From Methylocystis sp. SC2 (lineage in GTDB: Bacteria; Pseudomonadota; Alphaproteobacteria; Rhizobiales; Beijerinckiaceae): a stretch of 64,000 nt of DNA. Below are positions 9,335 through 19,397 of the stretch, piece after piece; the first letter of the stretch is position 1; each line of letters starts with the position of its first letter. The translations under genes and the position numbers were made by a program. The stretch lies in the NCBI RefSeq assembly GCF_000304315.1, contig NC_018485.1, forward strand, positions 280,501 to 344,500, read 5' to 3'. A model generated the notes under the pieces. It saw nothing but the letters and a program-made list of their open reading frames with translations, did not search any database and was not told where the DNA came from.

Positions 9335-9712
9335 CTAGCCGTCTTTCTCCGTGGACTTTGGCGTCTTGCGCCTCCCCGCGGATGGAATCTGCCGTTTCGG
9401 GCCCGACCGGCGCGCGGCTTCAAGCGCAAACTTCGCCCATCGAACCAGTTCGTCGGCGTCTTCGAGCGCCTGATCAGGGAGGCTCCAATAGGAGATCGTG
9501 ACGGGTCGGTCCTTGCCTTGGTAGACGAACGGCCGGGAGCCCGCCTCTTGAAATCGCGCGGCGCTATGCCGATCGGCCTTCAGGTAGATTTCGCCGTCGG
9601 CTTCGATCGCGAAGAAGAGGCCGTCGGCGTAAACGCCATGGCCGCCGAACATGCGCTTGACGGACACAGCGGCAAAGGGCACGAAAAGCTCCTCGATATG
9701 CGCGCGGTCCAT
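9335..9712 (-). CDS. TfoX N-terminal-domain protein
   Basis: The 125-aa protein matches the TfoX/Sxy N-terminal domain: VSVKRMFGGHGVYADGLFFAI near the start, then a DGEIYLKAD strand and a YWSLPDQALEDADEL segment. It lacks the C-terminal domain of the Haemophilus competence regulator. The tail is basic (PKRQIPSAGRRKTPKS). It is 16 bp downstream of sufA and likely in the suf transcript. Its role in alphaproteobacteria is not established. Confidence 0.8.
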   Translation of the reverse strand: MDRAHIEELFVPFAAVSVKRMFGGHGVYADGLFFAIEADGEIYLKADRHSAARFQEAGSRPFVYQGKDRPVTISYWSLPDQALEDADELVRWAKFALEAARRSGPKRQIPSAGRRKTPKSTEKDG

Positions 9713-9728
9713 GGCGGCCTCGACGCGA

Positions 9729-10121
9729 TCAGGAACTCCCCATCTGCGGCGCGGCGCCGAGCCTTTCCGGGTCTGCCGGCGTCAGCTCGACGCTCTCGCC
9801 ACAGCCGCAGGCCGACGTCTGATTGGGGTTTTCAAACACAAAGGTCGAGGAGAACTGCGTCGTTTTCACGTCCATCGTCGTGCCGAGCAGGTAGAGCACC
9901 GCCGCGGCGTCGACGATCACGCGACCGCCCTCGATGTCGATCACCTCGTCGCCCCGCTTCGGTTCGGCGATCTCCATCTTGTAGGACATGCCGGCGCAGC
10001 CGCCCTTCTCCACGGAGACGCGCAGCCCCTCCCCTTCGGCGCTGGCCGCAAGCAGGCTGCGGACCCGCTCCGCCGCAGCGGGGCTGACGTTCATCACGCT
10101 CATCTTCTGCATGGAAGTCAT
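9729..10121 (-). CDS. sufA: A-type iron-sulfur carrier SufA/ErpA-like
   Basis: The 130-aa HesB/IscA-family protein carries the three cluster-binding cysteines: C42 in KGGCAGM, and C105 and C107 in SACGCGES. It accepts Fe-S clusters from the SufBCD scaffold and passes them to apoproteins. It is the last suf gene of the operon, 30 bp after sufT. Confidence 0.9.
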   Translation of the reverse strand: MTSMQKMSVMNVSPAAAERVRSLLAASAEGEGLRVSVEKGGCAGMSYKMEIAEPKRGDEVIDIEGGRVIVDAAAVLYLLGTTMDVKTTQFSSTFVFENPNQTSACGCGESVELTPADPERLGAAPQMGSS

Positions 10122-10151
10122 CGCAAAACCATTCCTCTGGAGCGTGTCCGC

Positions 10152-10535
10152 TCACCACATGTCGAGCGCCACGCGCGCTTCGTCCGACATGCGGCTTTGA
10201 TCCCAAGGCGGATCGAACACCATATTCACCTTCACGTCGCTGACGCCAGGCACGGCGCTCACCGCATTCTTGACCCACACCGGCATTTCGCCGGCGACGG
10301 GGCAGCCCGGCGCAGTCAGCGTCATGTCGATCTCCACGAAGCCATCTTCCGCGATGTCGACCCGGTAGATGAGGCCAAGCTCATAAATGTCAGCGGGAAT
10401 TTCAGGATCGTAGACGGTCTTGAGCGCCTTAACGATGTCGTTCGTCAGCCGCTCATTTTCAATGGCCTGAGACGTCTGGTCCGGCGTCGCGGCGCGCTGG
10501 GTTTCGCTTGTATTGGGAGCATCGTTCATGAACAC
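10152..10535 (-). CDS. sufT: SUF maturation factor SufT (DUF59/MIP18 family)
   Basis: The 127-aa protein has the DUF59 core: VYDPEIPADIYELGLIY, then LTAPGCPVAGEMP containing the conserved cysteine, and a DPPWD motif. SufT helps Fe-S maturation under iron demand. The annotated GTG start at 10535 has AGGAG at good distance; an ATG two codons later is the alternative. It is 10 bp downstream of sufS. Confidence 0.9.
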   Translation of the reverse strand: MFMNDAPNTSETQRAATPDQTSQAIENERLTNDIVKALKTVYDPEIPADIYELGLIYRVDIAEDGFVEIDMTLTAPGCPVAGEMPVWVKNAVSAVPGVSDVKVNMVFDPPWDQSRMSDEARVALDMW

Positions 10536-10545
10536 GAAATTCTCC

Positions 10546-11790
10546 TCAGGCGAAAAGAGAGCGGGCCTTTTCGAGCGCTTCCGCCAGCCGGTCGATCTCC
10601 TCGCGCGTGTTGTAGAGCGCGAAGGATGCGCGACAGGTGGAGGTGACGCCCAAACGCGAAAGAAGCGGCATGGCGCAATGCGTACCGGCGCGCACGGCTA
10701 TGCCGGAACGATCGATCACCGTGGCGATGTCGTGCGCATGCGCCGCCGCCATGTCGAAGGAAAGGATCGGCCCCTTGTCCGGCGCCCGCCCATAAATTCT
10801 CAGCCCCTCGATCTGCGACAGTCTCTGATGCGCGTAAGCGGTCAGCCCTGCTTCATATTCGCGGATCGCGTCCCGACCGATGCGCTCCATATAGTCGAGC
10901 GCCGCGCCGAGCCCGACCGCCTGGGCGATGGGCGGCGTGCCCGCTTCGAACCGGTGCGGCGGGGAATTATAGGTGACGCCCTCGAGCGTCACCGTTTCGA
11001 TCATCTCGCCGCCGCCGCAGAACGGCGGCAACGCCTCCAGCCATTTACGCTTACCGTAAAGCGCGCCGATGCCGGTCGGGGCATAAAGCTTATGGCCGGT
11101 CACCACATAAAAGTCGACGTCGAGCGCGCGCACGTCGACATCGAGATGCACAGCGCCCTGCGAGCCGTCGACAACCAGCGGCACGCCATGCGCGTGAGCA
11201 ATGCGGGCGACCTCGGCGATCGGGGTCGGCGCGCCGAGAACATTCGACATATGCGTGAGCGCCACGATCTTGGTGCGCTTGGTGAACAGCTTCTCGAACG
11301 CTTCGAGGTCGAAACTGCCGTCGGCGTCAACCTCGAGCCATTTCAACACGGCGCCCTTGCGCTCACGCAGAAAATGCCAGGGAACGATGTTGGAGTGGTG
11401 CTCCATCATCGAAAGAATAATCTCGTCGCCTTCGCCGATATGCGCTTGGCCGAAGGAAGCCGCGACGAGATTCAAGGCCTCGGTCGCGCCGCGGGTGAAA
11501 ATGATCTCGTCCGTCGATTCGGCGTTGAGGAAGCGGCGCAGCGTCTCGCGCGCGCCCTCATAGCCTTCGGTTGCGGCATTGGCGAGATAATGCAGTCCGC
11601 GATGCACATTGGCGTATTCATGCTCGTAGAACCGCGTCAGGCGATCGATCACGGCGCGCGGCTTTTGCGCCGACGCGGCGTTGTCGAGATAGGCGAGCGG
11701 CTTCCCATAGGGACGTTCGGAAAGAATCGGGAAATCCGCCCGAACCGCTTCGATGTCGTAAGCCGTCTGAATGCGCGTAATCTCGTTCAT
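10546..11790 (-). CDS. sufS: Cysteine desulfurase SufS
   Basis: The 414-aa PLP enzyme removes sulfur from cysteine and supplies it to the SUF scaffold. The PLP lysine is K234 (TGHKLYAP) and the persulfide-forming cysteine is C372 in RAGTHCAMPL, the short loop typical of group II enzymes. Its start overlaps the sufD stop (ATGA), so the two are translationally coupled. No SufE or SufU gene is present in the window. Confidence 0.95.
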   Translation of the reverse strand: MNEITRIQTAYDIEAVRADFPILSERPYGKPLAYLDNAASAQKPRAVIDRLTRFYEHEYANVHRGLHYLANAATEGYEGARETLRRFLNAESTDEIIFTRGATEALNLVAASFGQAHIGEGDEIILSMMEHHSNIVPWHFLRERKGAVLKWLEVDADGSFDLEAFEKLFTKRTKIVALTHMSNVLGAPTPIAEVARIAHAHGVPLVVDGSQGAVHLDVDVRALDVDFYVVTGHKLYAPTGIGALYGKRKWLEALPPFCGGGEMIETVTLEGVTYNSPPHRFEAGTPPIAQAVGLGAALDYMERIGRDAIREYEAGLTAYAHQRLSQIEGLRIYGRAPDKGPILSFDMAAAHAHDIATVIDRSGIAVRAGTHCAMPLLSRLGVTSTCRASFALYNTREEIDRLAEALEKARSLFA

Positions 11791-13079
11791 CGGCTGATCC
11801 TTCTAGAAAGCCACACGCTAACGCGATCGCTGAGAAACGCCTTCAACTGCTCATCCTCGATTGCGTCCATCGCCTCATTGGCGAAACCCTCGATGAGCAA
11901 GGCTTCGGCCTCGCGGCGCGGCAGTCCGCGCGCGGTGAGATAGAACAACTGATCCTTGTCGAGCCGGCCGCAGGTCGCGCCATGGCCGCATTGCACGTCG
12001 TCGGCGAAGATTTCGAGCTCCGGCTTGTTGTTCATCGCCGCCTGCTCGGAGAGCAGAAGCGCCTTCGACTGCATGACGCCGTCCGTCTTCTGCGCGCCCG
12101 CGCGGACGATGACCTTGCCCTGAAACACGCCGACGCTCTGCTCATCGAGGATATTGCGAAAAACTTCCCGGCTTTCGCCGCATGGCTTTGCGTGATCGAC
12201 GATGAGAGTCGTGTCGGCGTGCAAGCCGCCGCGTCCCAATGTCGCGCCGTCAAAGACCGCCCGCGCTTTCTCGCCGTCGAGGCGCGCGAAGATCTGCCGT
12301 CGATTCAACCCTTCGCCCTCGATCAGCGCGAAGGAATTGATCGTGGCGCCCGCGTCGAGATGCGCGAGCAGCGACGCAACGCGGATCGCCCGATCGACGC
12401 CGCCCGAGAGATGGGCGACGAGGTCGAGGCGCGCACCCGGCGCCAATCGAAGCACGAGGGCGCTATTGTCCTGCGCCGGCGCCGACGAAAGCGCGCCAAC
12501 AGTTTCGATCATTGTCGCTCGAGCGCCGGCGCCCAGCATGACGAGCGCCCGCGTATAGGTCGACTGCGCGGCCTCCGCGGACGCCAATGTCGCGAGTTCG
12601 ATCGCGCGGTCGATCGCGGCGCCCGGCGCGATCTGAATGACGACGCCGTCCTGCATCAGCGCCGCATTGAGAGCGAGGATCGGGTCCTGCGCGCCAATAT
12701 CGGCGCTGGCGAGCGCTGACATGACATGCGGCTCTCCCTGCGCCAGGGCGTCGCGCAGCGATTGGACGACGACGCCATCGGGGAGCCGCGCGATATCCGA
12801 GAGATCCGGCCGGAAAACGCCGTCGAGCGTGACGAGACGCAGAGAATCATGGGCGCGCGGCAGCGACACTGCGGCGCGAGACGCGGTGGCGAGCGGCGCC
12901 GGCCGGCCCATCGCCGTTTTGAGGTCGGTGTAGTGCCACGCCTCCATGCGCCGGTTCGGCACGCCAGACTCGGAGAACGCCGCCCAGCCGGCCGCGCGCA
13001 GACGCGGCGCGCCCTTGTCGCGCATCTCTTCGTAAAAGGAGGAAAGCGTCGCTTCCGCTTCGCTCGCCAGCTTGATCAT
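11787..13079 (-). CDS. sufD: Fe-S scaffold subunit SufD
   Basis: The 430-aa protein is the SufD partner of SufB in the SufBC2D scaffold. The C-terminal half has the family beta-helix signature (about HADTTLIVDHAK, KTDGVMQSKALL, and ADDVQCGHGATCG) and the helical end (LPRREAEALLIEGFANE). It lies 3 bp after sufC and overlaps sufS by 4 bp. Confidence 0.93.
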   Translation of the reverse strand: MIKLASEAEATLSSFYEEMRDKGAPRLRAAGWAAFSESGVPNRRMEAWHYTDLKTAMGRPAPLATASRAAVSLPRAHDSLRLVTLDGVFRPDLSDIARLPDGVVVQSLRDALAQGEPHVMSALASADIGAQDPILALNAALMQDGVVIQIAPGAAIDRAIELATLASAEAAQSTYTRALVMLGAGARATMIETVGALSSAPAQDNSALVLRLAPGARLDLVAHLSGGVDRAIRVASLLAHLDAGATINSFALIEGEGLNRRQIFARLDGEKARAVFDGATLGRGGLHADTTLIVDHAKPCGESREVFRNILDEQSVGVFQGKVIVRAGAQKTDGVMQSKALLLSEQAAMNNKPELEIFADDVQCGHGATCGRLDKDQLFYLTARGLPRREAEALLIEGFANEAMDAIEDEQLKAFLSDRVSVWLSRRISR

Positions 13080-13082
13080 CGC

Positions 13083-13835
13083 CTATGCCGCCTCTTGCGC
13101 GATGTAATCCTGATAGCCGCGCTCTTCGAGCTCCAGAGCAAGTTCCGGACCGCCCGACCGCATGATGCGCCCCTGCGCCATCACGTGCACCGAATCTGGC
13201 CTGATATAGTCAAGCAGGCGCTGATAATGCGTAATGACGATGAAGGCGCGCTCGGGCGAGCGCAGGGCGTTGACGCCGTCCGCGACGACGCGCAGCGCGT
13301 CGATGTCGAGCCCGGAATCCGTCTCATCGAGGATCGCAAGACGCGGCTGCAGGAGCGCCATCTGCAGGATTTCCATCCGCTTTTTCTCGCCGCCCGAAAA
13401 ACCGGCGTTCAGCGGCCGGCGCAGCATGTCCGGCGCGATGCCGAGCGACGCCGCTGCCTCCTTGACGCGCTTCATGAATTCCGGCGTCTGCAATTCCGGC
13501 TCGCCGCGGGCGCGCCGCTGCGCGTTGAGCGCGGCCTTCAAAAAGGTCATCGTCGCGACGCCGGGAATTTCGACCGGATATTGGAAGGCGAGAAAGACGC
13601 CCTTGGCGGCGCGCTCCGCCGGGTCGAGGTCGAGAATGTTCTCGCCGTTGAGCCGCACGTCGCCGCTCGTCGCCTCATAGCCTTCGCGGCCGGCGATGAC
13701 GTAGGAGAGCGTCGATTTGCCCGTCCCGTTCGGCCCCATGATCGCCGCGACCTCGCCGGCCTTGACGCTGAGCGTAAGGCCCCTGAGAATTTCGCGATCG
13801 CCGACGGTGACTCTGAGGTCTTTGATTTCGAGCAT
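13083..13835 (-). CDS. sufC: SUF ATPase SufC
   Basis: The 250-aa ABC-type ATPase energises the SufBCD scaffold. Walker A is GPNGTGKST (34-42), the signature is FSGGEKKRMEILQ and Walker B ends LAILDETDSGLD. I place the start at the ATG ending at 13835; a TTG one codon upstream is possible. The ATG overlaps the stop of the broken parE frame (TGATG), and its ribosome site GAGGGG lies inside the parE remnant. sufC therefore now depends on a leader made of dead toxin sequence. Confidence 0.95.
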   Translation of the reverse strand: MLEIKDLRVTVGDREILRGLTLSVKAGEVAAIMGPNGTGKSTLSYVIAGREGYEATSGDVRLNGENILDLDPAERAAKGVFLAFQYPVEIPGVATMTFLKAALNAQRRARGEPELQTPEFMKRVKEAAASLGIAPDMLRRPLNAGFSGGEKKRMEILQMALLQPRLAILDETDSGLDIDALRVVADGVNALRSPERAFIVITHYQRLLDYIRPDSVHVMAQGRIMRSGGPELALELEERGYQDYIAQEAA

Positions 13836-14119
13836 CAATTCAGCCCCTCGAGCCGTCGCCTCATATGCACATAGCGAACCACTTCCACGCGGTCCTCGAG
13901 CAACTGATACAGGATTAGATAGACGCCGCTTATCGCGCTTCTCACGCCTTTCCCGATGTCCGGTCGCTCTGGTCCGATTTGCGGATGTAAGCCCAACAAT
14001 CTCGTTTTCCTTTCCAGCGCATCCAACGTCCGATCCGCAGCGGTCTCATTCTCTTATGCAATATAAGACCAGATCTCGATTAGATCCTCTTCAGCGCGCG
14101 CCGTTCGAACGATGCGCAT
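13835..14119 (-). pseudogene. parE: ParE-type toxin gene broken by an in-frame TAA
   Basis: Reading from the ATG ending at 14119 gives MRIVRTARAEEDLIEIWSYIA, then TAA (14056-14054), then ENETAADRTLDALERK and the rest of a normal ParE/RelE-fold toxin ending VYLILYQLLEDRVEVVRYVHMRR. Frame and length (94 sense codons apart from the stop) are otherwise intact, so a single nonsense change has inactivated it. The antitoxin gene lies 6 bp upstream. The downstream 63-codon part could be translated alone only from an internal start and would lack the N-terminal helices. Confidence 0.85.
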
Positions 14120-14125
14120 GAAGGA

Positions 14126-14382
14126 TTAGCTCTGTGAATGACGACGGCGCGCCTCGGCTTTGATTTCATCGATCGCCCCGAAACGCCCGGGGCCGCTTTC
14201 GACTCCTTCGCGCCATAGTCTTCGCACTTCATCCACGTTCATACGCTCGACAAGGCGTTCCGTGCGCCATTGCGCCACTGCGGCGCGAATGGCCTCATTC
14301 TCCGACACGAGCTCGCCGGAATCGACCGCAGCAGCAAGTTCGGACTCCAATTCCTCTGGAAGAGAAATGTGTAACGTGCGCA

Positions 14383-14386
<4 letters not shown>
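14126..14386 (-). CDS. parD: ParD-like ribbon-helix-helix antitoxin
   Basis: The 86-aa protein begins [21 protein letters not shown], an RHH DNA-binding strand and helix, followed by a [14 protein letters not shown] helix and an acidic/basic tail that would bind ParE. It is intact. Its ATG overlaps the sufB stop (ATGA), and the ParE start follows 6 bp after its stop. A toxin-antitoxin pair therefore sits inside the suf operon without breaking translational coupling. It might still autoregulate, but no operator is obvious. Confidence 0.85.
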
Positions 14387-15852
<1,466 letters not shown>

Positions 15853-15931
15853 CTGTCTTTCTCCTCGTCACGACGGGTTCAAGGCCCGCCGGCCGATCGT
15901 TCCGCCTCAGCCTAGCACCTTTTGGCGTCGA

Positions 15932-17089
15932 CTAGGCGGCGGAATGCCGGGACCTTATGCGATCCACGACACGTGCAAGAACCTTTCCAAACTCTTCTAC
16001 ATCCTCTTGCGTCGAAGACCAACCGAAACTGGCCCTCAGCGCCTCCCTTTCAGCCGCGCCCATCGCCGCAAGCACGTGCGATTCCGTCATTTTGCCTGAC
16101 GAACAGGCCGAGCCTGCTGAAAGCGCGACATTCTCGAGGTCGAGCGCCATCAGCATCGTGCGTGGGGCAAGGCCGGGAAGTGAGAAAGCGCTGGCGTTTG
16201 GCGCGCGCGGCGCCCTTGAACCGTAGAATCGGGCGTCGGGCGCGACTTTCAAGACTTGCCGCTCCAGCGCGTCGCGCAAATCGGCGAGTCGAGACGCCTC
16301 CCCCGCCAAATCTGCGGTCGCCGCCGTGAGCGCCGCTGCAAAACCGGCGATTCCGGGAATATTCTCGGTGCCCGCGCGACGCCCGAATTCCTGGCCGCCG
16401 CCGCGCAGCGCCGGCGCCTCCGGATGCAGGCTCTCGTCACGAAAGGCGAGCGCGCCGACGCCCATCGGGCCGCCCAGCTTATGTGAGGAAAAGAACATTA
16501 TATCCGCGCCGGTCGTCGCGAATGTCGTCTTCAGCCGTCCGACGGATTGCACGGCGTCGCAGACGACGACGCCCTTCGCCGCATGGATCAGCTCGGCCGC
16601 CTCGGCGACCGGCTGAATGACGCCCGTCTCATTGTTGACGGCCTGCAGCGCCAGCATCACGCGCGCGCCGGCGCGCCGCGCCAGCGCCTGTTTCAGCGCG
16701 TCGAGCGCAATAGAGCCTTCGGGGGTCAACGGAAGGGTTTCAACTGCGTCGGGCGGAAAGCGATGCCCCTGCAGGACGCAGTGATGTTCGCCGGCGCCGA
16801 TCAGCAACGCCTCTATCGGCGCTTCGTCGCCCTCTCGGCGAAGCGCTGGCGACAGCGCGAGATTCGCCGCCTCTGTCGCGCCGCTCAAAAAAACGACGCC
16901 CCGGCGCTCCGCGCCAACCGCCCTGGCGACTTCGGCCCGTGCGCCTTCGAGCAGCGCCTTGGCCGCCCGGCCCTCGGCATGGACGGAGGAAGGATTGCCG
17001 AGCGTCTCCAGCGCGTCGAGCATCGCCGCGCGCGCCTGCGGGCGCAGCGGCGATGTCGCGTTGTGGTCGAGATAGACGCGTCTTTTCAT
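15932..17089 (-). CDS. Second cysteine desulfurase (NifS/IscS-like, group I)
   Basis: The 385-aa PLP enzyme begins RRVYLDHNATSPLRP. The PLP lysine is K204 (FSSHKLGGP) and the catalytic cysteine C329 is in the longer SAGSACSSGKMTES loop of group I enzymes, unlike the SufS encoded 4 kb downstream. It heads the suf operon, as in many rhizobia, and may feed the same scaffold or tRNA thiolation. The region upstream (17090-17553) would hold the operon promoter. Confidence 0.9.
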   Translation of the reverse strand: MKRRVYLDHNATSPLRPQARAAMLDALETLGNPSSVHAEGRAAKALLEGARAEVARAVGAERRGVVFLSGATEAANLALSPALRREGDEAPIEALLIGAGEHHCVLQGHRFPPDAVETLPLTPEGSIALDALKQALARRAGARVMLALQAVNNETGVIQPVAEAAELIHAAKGVVVCDAVQSVGRLKTTFATTGADIMFFSSHKLGGPMGVGALAFRDESLHPEAPALRGGGQEFGRRAGTENIPGIAGFAAALTAATADLAGEASRLADLRDALERQVLKVAPDARFYGSRAPRAPNASAFSLPGLAPRTMLMALDLENVALSAGSACSSGKMTESHVLAAMGAAEREALRASFGWSSTQEDVEEFGKVLARVVDRIRSRHSAA

Positions 17090-17553
17090 GGAGCCGCCAT
17101 TCTAGCAGATGGCGTCGGCTCCGGCGCGTTTCTTGTCCGTCGCGCGCCACGGGCCGCTGAAAGGCCGATTCATGCGCGTCGAGATCGACAAGCCCCATGT
17201 GGAGGCGCTCGTCGCGCGATTTCCGGCTCACGCTCGCCTGTCCGCGCGGCCGCGCTTCTCCGACCGCGTCGAGGCTGATCTCTCGAATTTCAGCTGCAGG
17301 GACCGCTGCAATCGAAAGCGCCGGCTTTCACGCCGAAGAACCGACCGCCACGCATCGCGACGCCGACTGGCCGCGCAAGGAGATCTTCGTGCTGTCGAGC
17401 AACGGTTCGGAAGCCCGGCCGGTGAATGACGAAAGCATGCGCGCCGGCCGGGGTCTGACCCTGGGCGCCCGGCCGGTTTTCCTCAAACGCTGGAATATTC
17501 GGGTCTGCTTTTCTCGTATCGCGGTCCCGCGACAAACGACGGGCGTCGCTTTG
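17090..17553. other. 464-bp gap upstream of the suf operon; no credible gene
   Basis: Plus-strand frames give an ATG-led start at 17173 (MRVEIDKPHVEALVARFP) that runs out after about 45 residues. A different frame then carries plausible sequence (HRDADWPRKEIFVLSSNG) from about 17300 to 17440. This could be a frameshifted, decayed gene of about 85 codons, but I recognise no family. The stretch should also contain the suf promoter on the minus strand; I see no convincing iron-responsive operator. Confidence 0.3.
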
Positions 17554-18306
17554 TCATTTGTCCGGCGACAGATAATCATAAAGCACCCGGCCGTAAGGCA
17601 GCGTCAGATCGGCGATGAAATGATGCGCGCCGACGACGCGGCGCACGGGAAGATCGGCGACGGGCGCGTTGACATGCGGCGCGAGATGCAGCCGGCCGGG
17701 ACCGATCCACGAGCCCTTCACGACGATCTCGGTGAGATTGTAACAGACGAGCTGGCAGAGCGCCGGCTTGCCGTCGACGCCGGGAATGAGCTTGAGATTG
17801 ACCTGCGTCTTGGCGAGCGTCGCCGTCGTCTTCACGCCATTGCCGGCCATGCTCTCATGCTTGTAGCCCATGGTGCCGAGGGCCACGATCTGTCCGGCGT
17901 ATTCCAACGTGCCGGTGAGCGTGTCCTTTACGATTTCGAGCTTCGGATGCGCGTATTTCTTCGGAAAGCCCCAGATTTCACGGCCCGCGACGATCGGCGG
18001 ATCGTCATCGAGATACATCTGGCTGACGAAATTCATCTCCTCGCCCTTGTAGCGGCAGGGAATGACGACGCCGGACTCGGTATAGCTGCCGAAGCCGGAC
18101 GAATCCGGCATGCCGATGAACTCGTAATGGACGAGCGGCGTATCGACCGGCTCGAGCGGCTCGGGCAATTGTTCGCGCACGATCTCGGGATCGGTTTCAT
18201 AGGAAATGATCATATATTCCCGATTGATGAATCTGTACGGCCCCTTCGGATAGCTCGGGCCGGCGAGCGGCATGGACGGCAGATCGAGAATGTTTTCGAT
18301 GCGCAT
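17554..18306 (-). CDS. adc: Acetoacetate decarboxylase
   Basis: The 250-aa protein has the Adc signature GREIWGFPKKYAHP, with the Schiff-base lysine at K116 next to K117, plus the hydrophobic-pocket segments around VHYEFIGMPDSS and VIPCRYKGEE. It would convert acetoacetate to acetone and CO2. The next gene encodes 3-hydroxybutyrate dehydrogenase, which makes acetoacetate, so the pair fits ketone-body/PHB breakdown. Confidence 0.9.
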   Translation of the reverse strand: MRIENILDLPSMPLAGPSYPKGPYRFINREYMIISYETDPEIVREQLPEPLEPVDTPLVHYEFIGMPDSSGFGSYTESGVVIPCRYKGEEMNFVSQMYLDDDPPIVAGREIWGFPKKYAHPKLEIVKDTLTGTLEYAGQIVALGTMGYKHESMAGNGVKTTATLAKTQVNLKLIPGVDGKPALCQLVCYNLTEIVVKGSWIGPGRLHLAPHVNAPVADLPVRRVVGAHHFIADLTLPYGRVLYDYLSPDK

Positions 18307-18356
18307 CGAATTCTCCGCAGAGCTTGACGTGGATGGGCGGCGGGCGGGAGAAAATT

Positions 18357-19139
18357 TCAGTGCGCGGTCCAGCCGCCGTCGATCGGAATGATCGCGCCGG
18401 TGATCGAGCCCGCGTGTTCGCCGGCGAGGAACATGGCGAGCGCCGCGACTTCCTCGACCGTCACGAAGCGCTTGGTCGGCTGCGCCGCGAGCAGCACGTC
18501 GCGCACGACCTCCTGCTCGCTGATGCCGCGCGCTTTCGCCGTATCCGGAATTTGCCGATCAACGAGCGGCGTCAGCACATAGCCGGGGCAGATCGCATTC
18601 ACGGTGATATTGTCTTCGGCGACTTCGAGCGCCACGGTCTTGGTGAGCCCGGCGACGCCGTGCTTGGCCGACACATAGGCGGATTTGAACGGCGACGCGA
18701 CAAGCGCATGCGCCGAAGCCACATTGATGATGCGGCCGGTCTTGCGCCGCTTCATCGACGGAACGACCGCCCGGATGGCGTGAAACGCCGCCGATAGATC
18801 GACCGCGATGATGGCGTCCCATTTCTCCGGAGGAAAATCCTCGATCGGCGAAACGAATTGTATGCCGGCGTTGTTGACGAGCACGTCGATTGGCCCGAGC
18901 GCCTGCGCGGCTTCGTCGATCATCCCGCGGACGGCGGACGGCTGCGACATGTCGGCCCGCAAATAGATCACGTCGACCGAGAATTCCTGCGCGAGTCCGG
19001 CGCGAATATGTTCGATGTCATTGGCGTCGCCGAAACCATTGAGCGCGACGTTCATGCCTTGGGCGCAAAAGGCGCGCGCGATTCCGAGCCCAATGCCGCT
19101 GGTCGAACCTGTCACGATGACATTGCGGCGATCGTTCAT
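18357..19139 (-). CDS. 3-hydroxybutyrate dehydrogenase
   Basis: I start at the ATG ending at 19139, which has GAGGGA six nt upstream; this gives 260 aa. It is an SDR with TGSTSGIG, NNAGIQ, and catalytic Ser (NVASAHALVAS) and YVSAK, ending IIPIDGGWTAH. Those flanks, together with the QPTKRFVTVEEVA segment, fit the D-3-hydroxybutyrate dehydrogenase group. It oxidises 3-hydroxybutyrate with NAD. It lies 50 bp upstream of adc in the same direction and is divergent from the patatin-like gene. Confidence 0.85.
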   Translation of the reverse strand: MNDRRNVIVTGSTSGIGLGIARAFCAQGMNVALNGFGDANDIEHIRAGLAQEFSVDVIYLRADMSQPSAVRGMIDEAAQALGPIDVLVNNAGIQFVSPIEDFPPEKWDAIIAVDLSAAFHAIRAVVPSMKRRKTGRIINVASAHALVASPFKSAYVSAKHGVAGLTKTVALEVAEDNITVNAICPGYVLTPLVDRQIPDTAKARGISEQEVVRDVLLAAQPTKRFVTVEEVAALAMFLAGEHAGSITGAIIPIDGGWTAH

Positions 19140-19397
19140 TCCGTCCCTCGCCATCCTTCGCGAGCCGCGCAGCGGCGCGGCTGACCGCCGCGACGCCGCG
19201 CGCAATCCGATGCGGCCTTGAGCGTCGCCGGACCATATCTAGATCGGGGTTCTTGATGTTGCGATGACAGAGCGCGTCATTACTTTGTTATCTCAAGCCG
19301 TTTAGATTTTTCCGACGAATGAGGACGAACTGCCGCGTGAGGTCGACGCTCATGCGCATCGACTTCGGCGTGCGCCCAAGCTGGATGGACATCGCAT

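Noticed and set aside
13835..14026. 63-aa minus-strand frame as an independent small gene
   Set aside because: It is the downstream part of the ParE frame after the TAA at codon 22; the upstream part continues the toxin sequence exactly.
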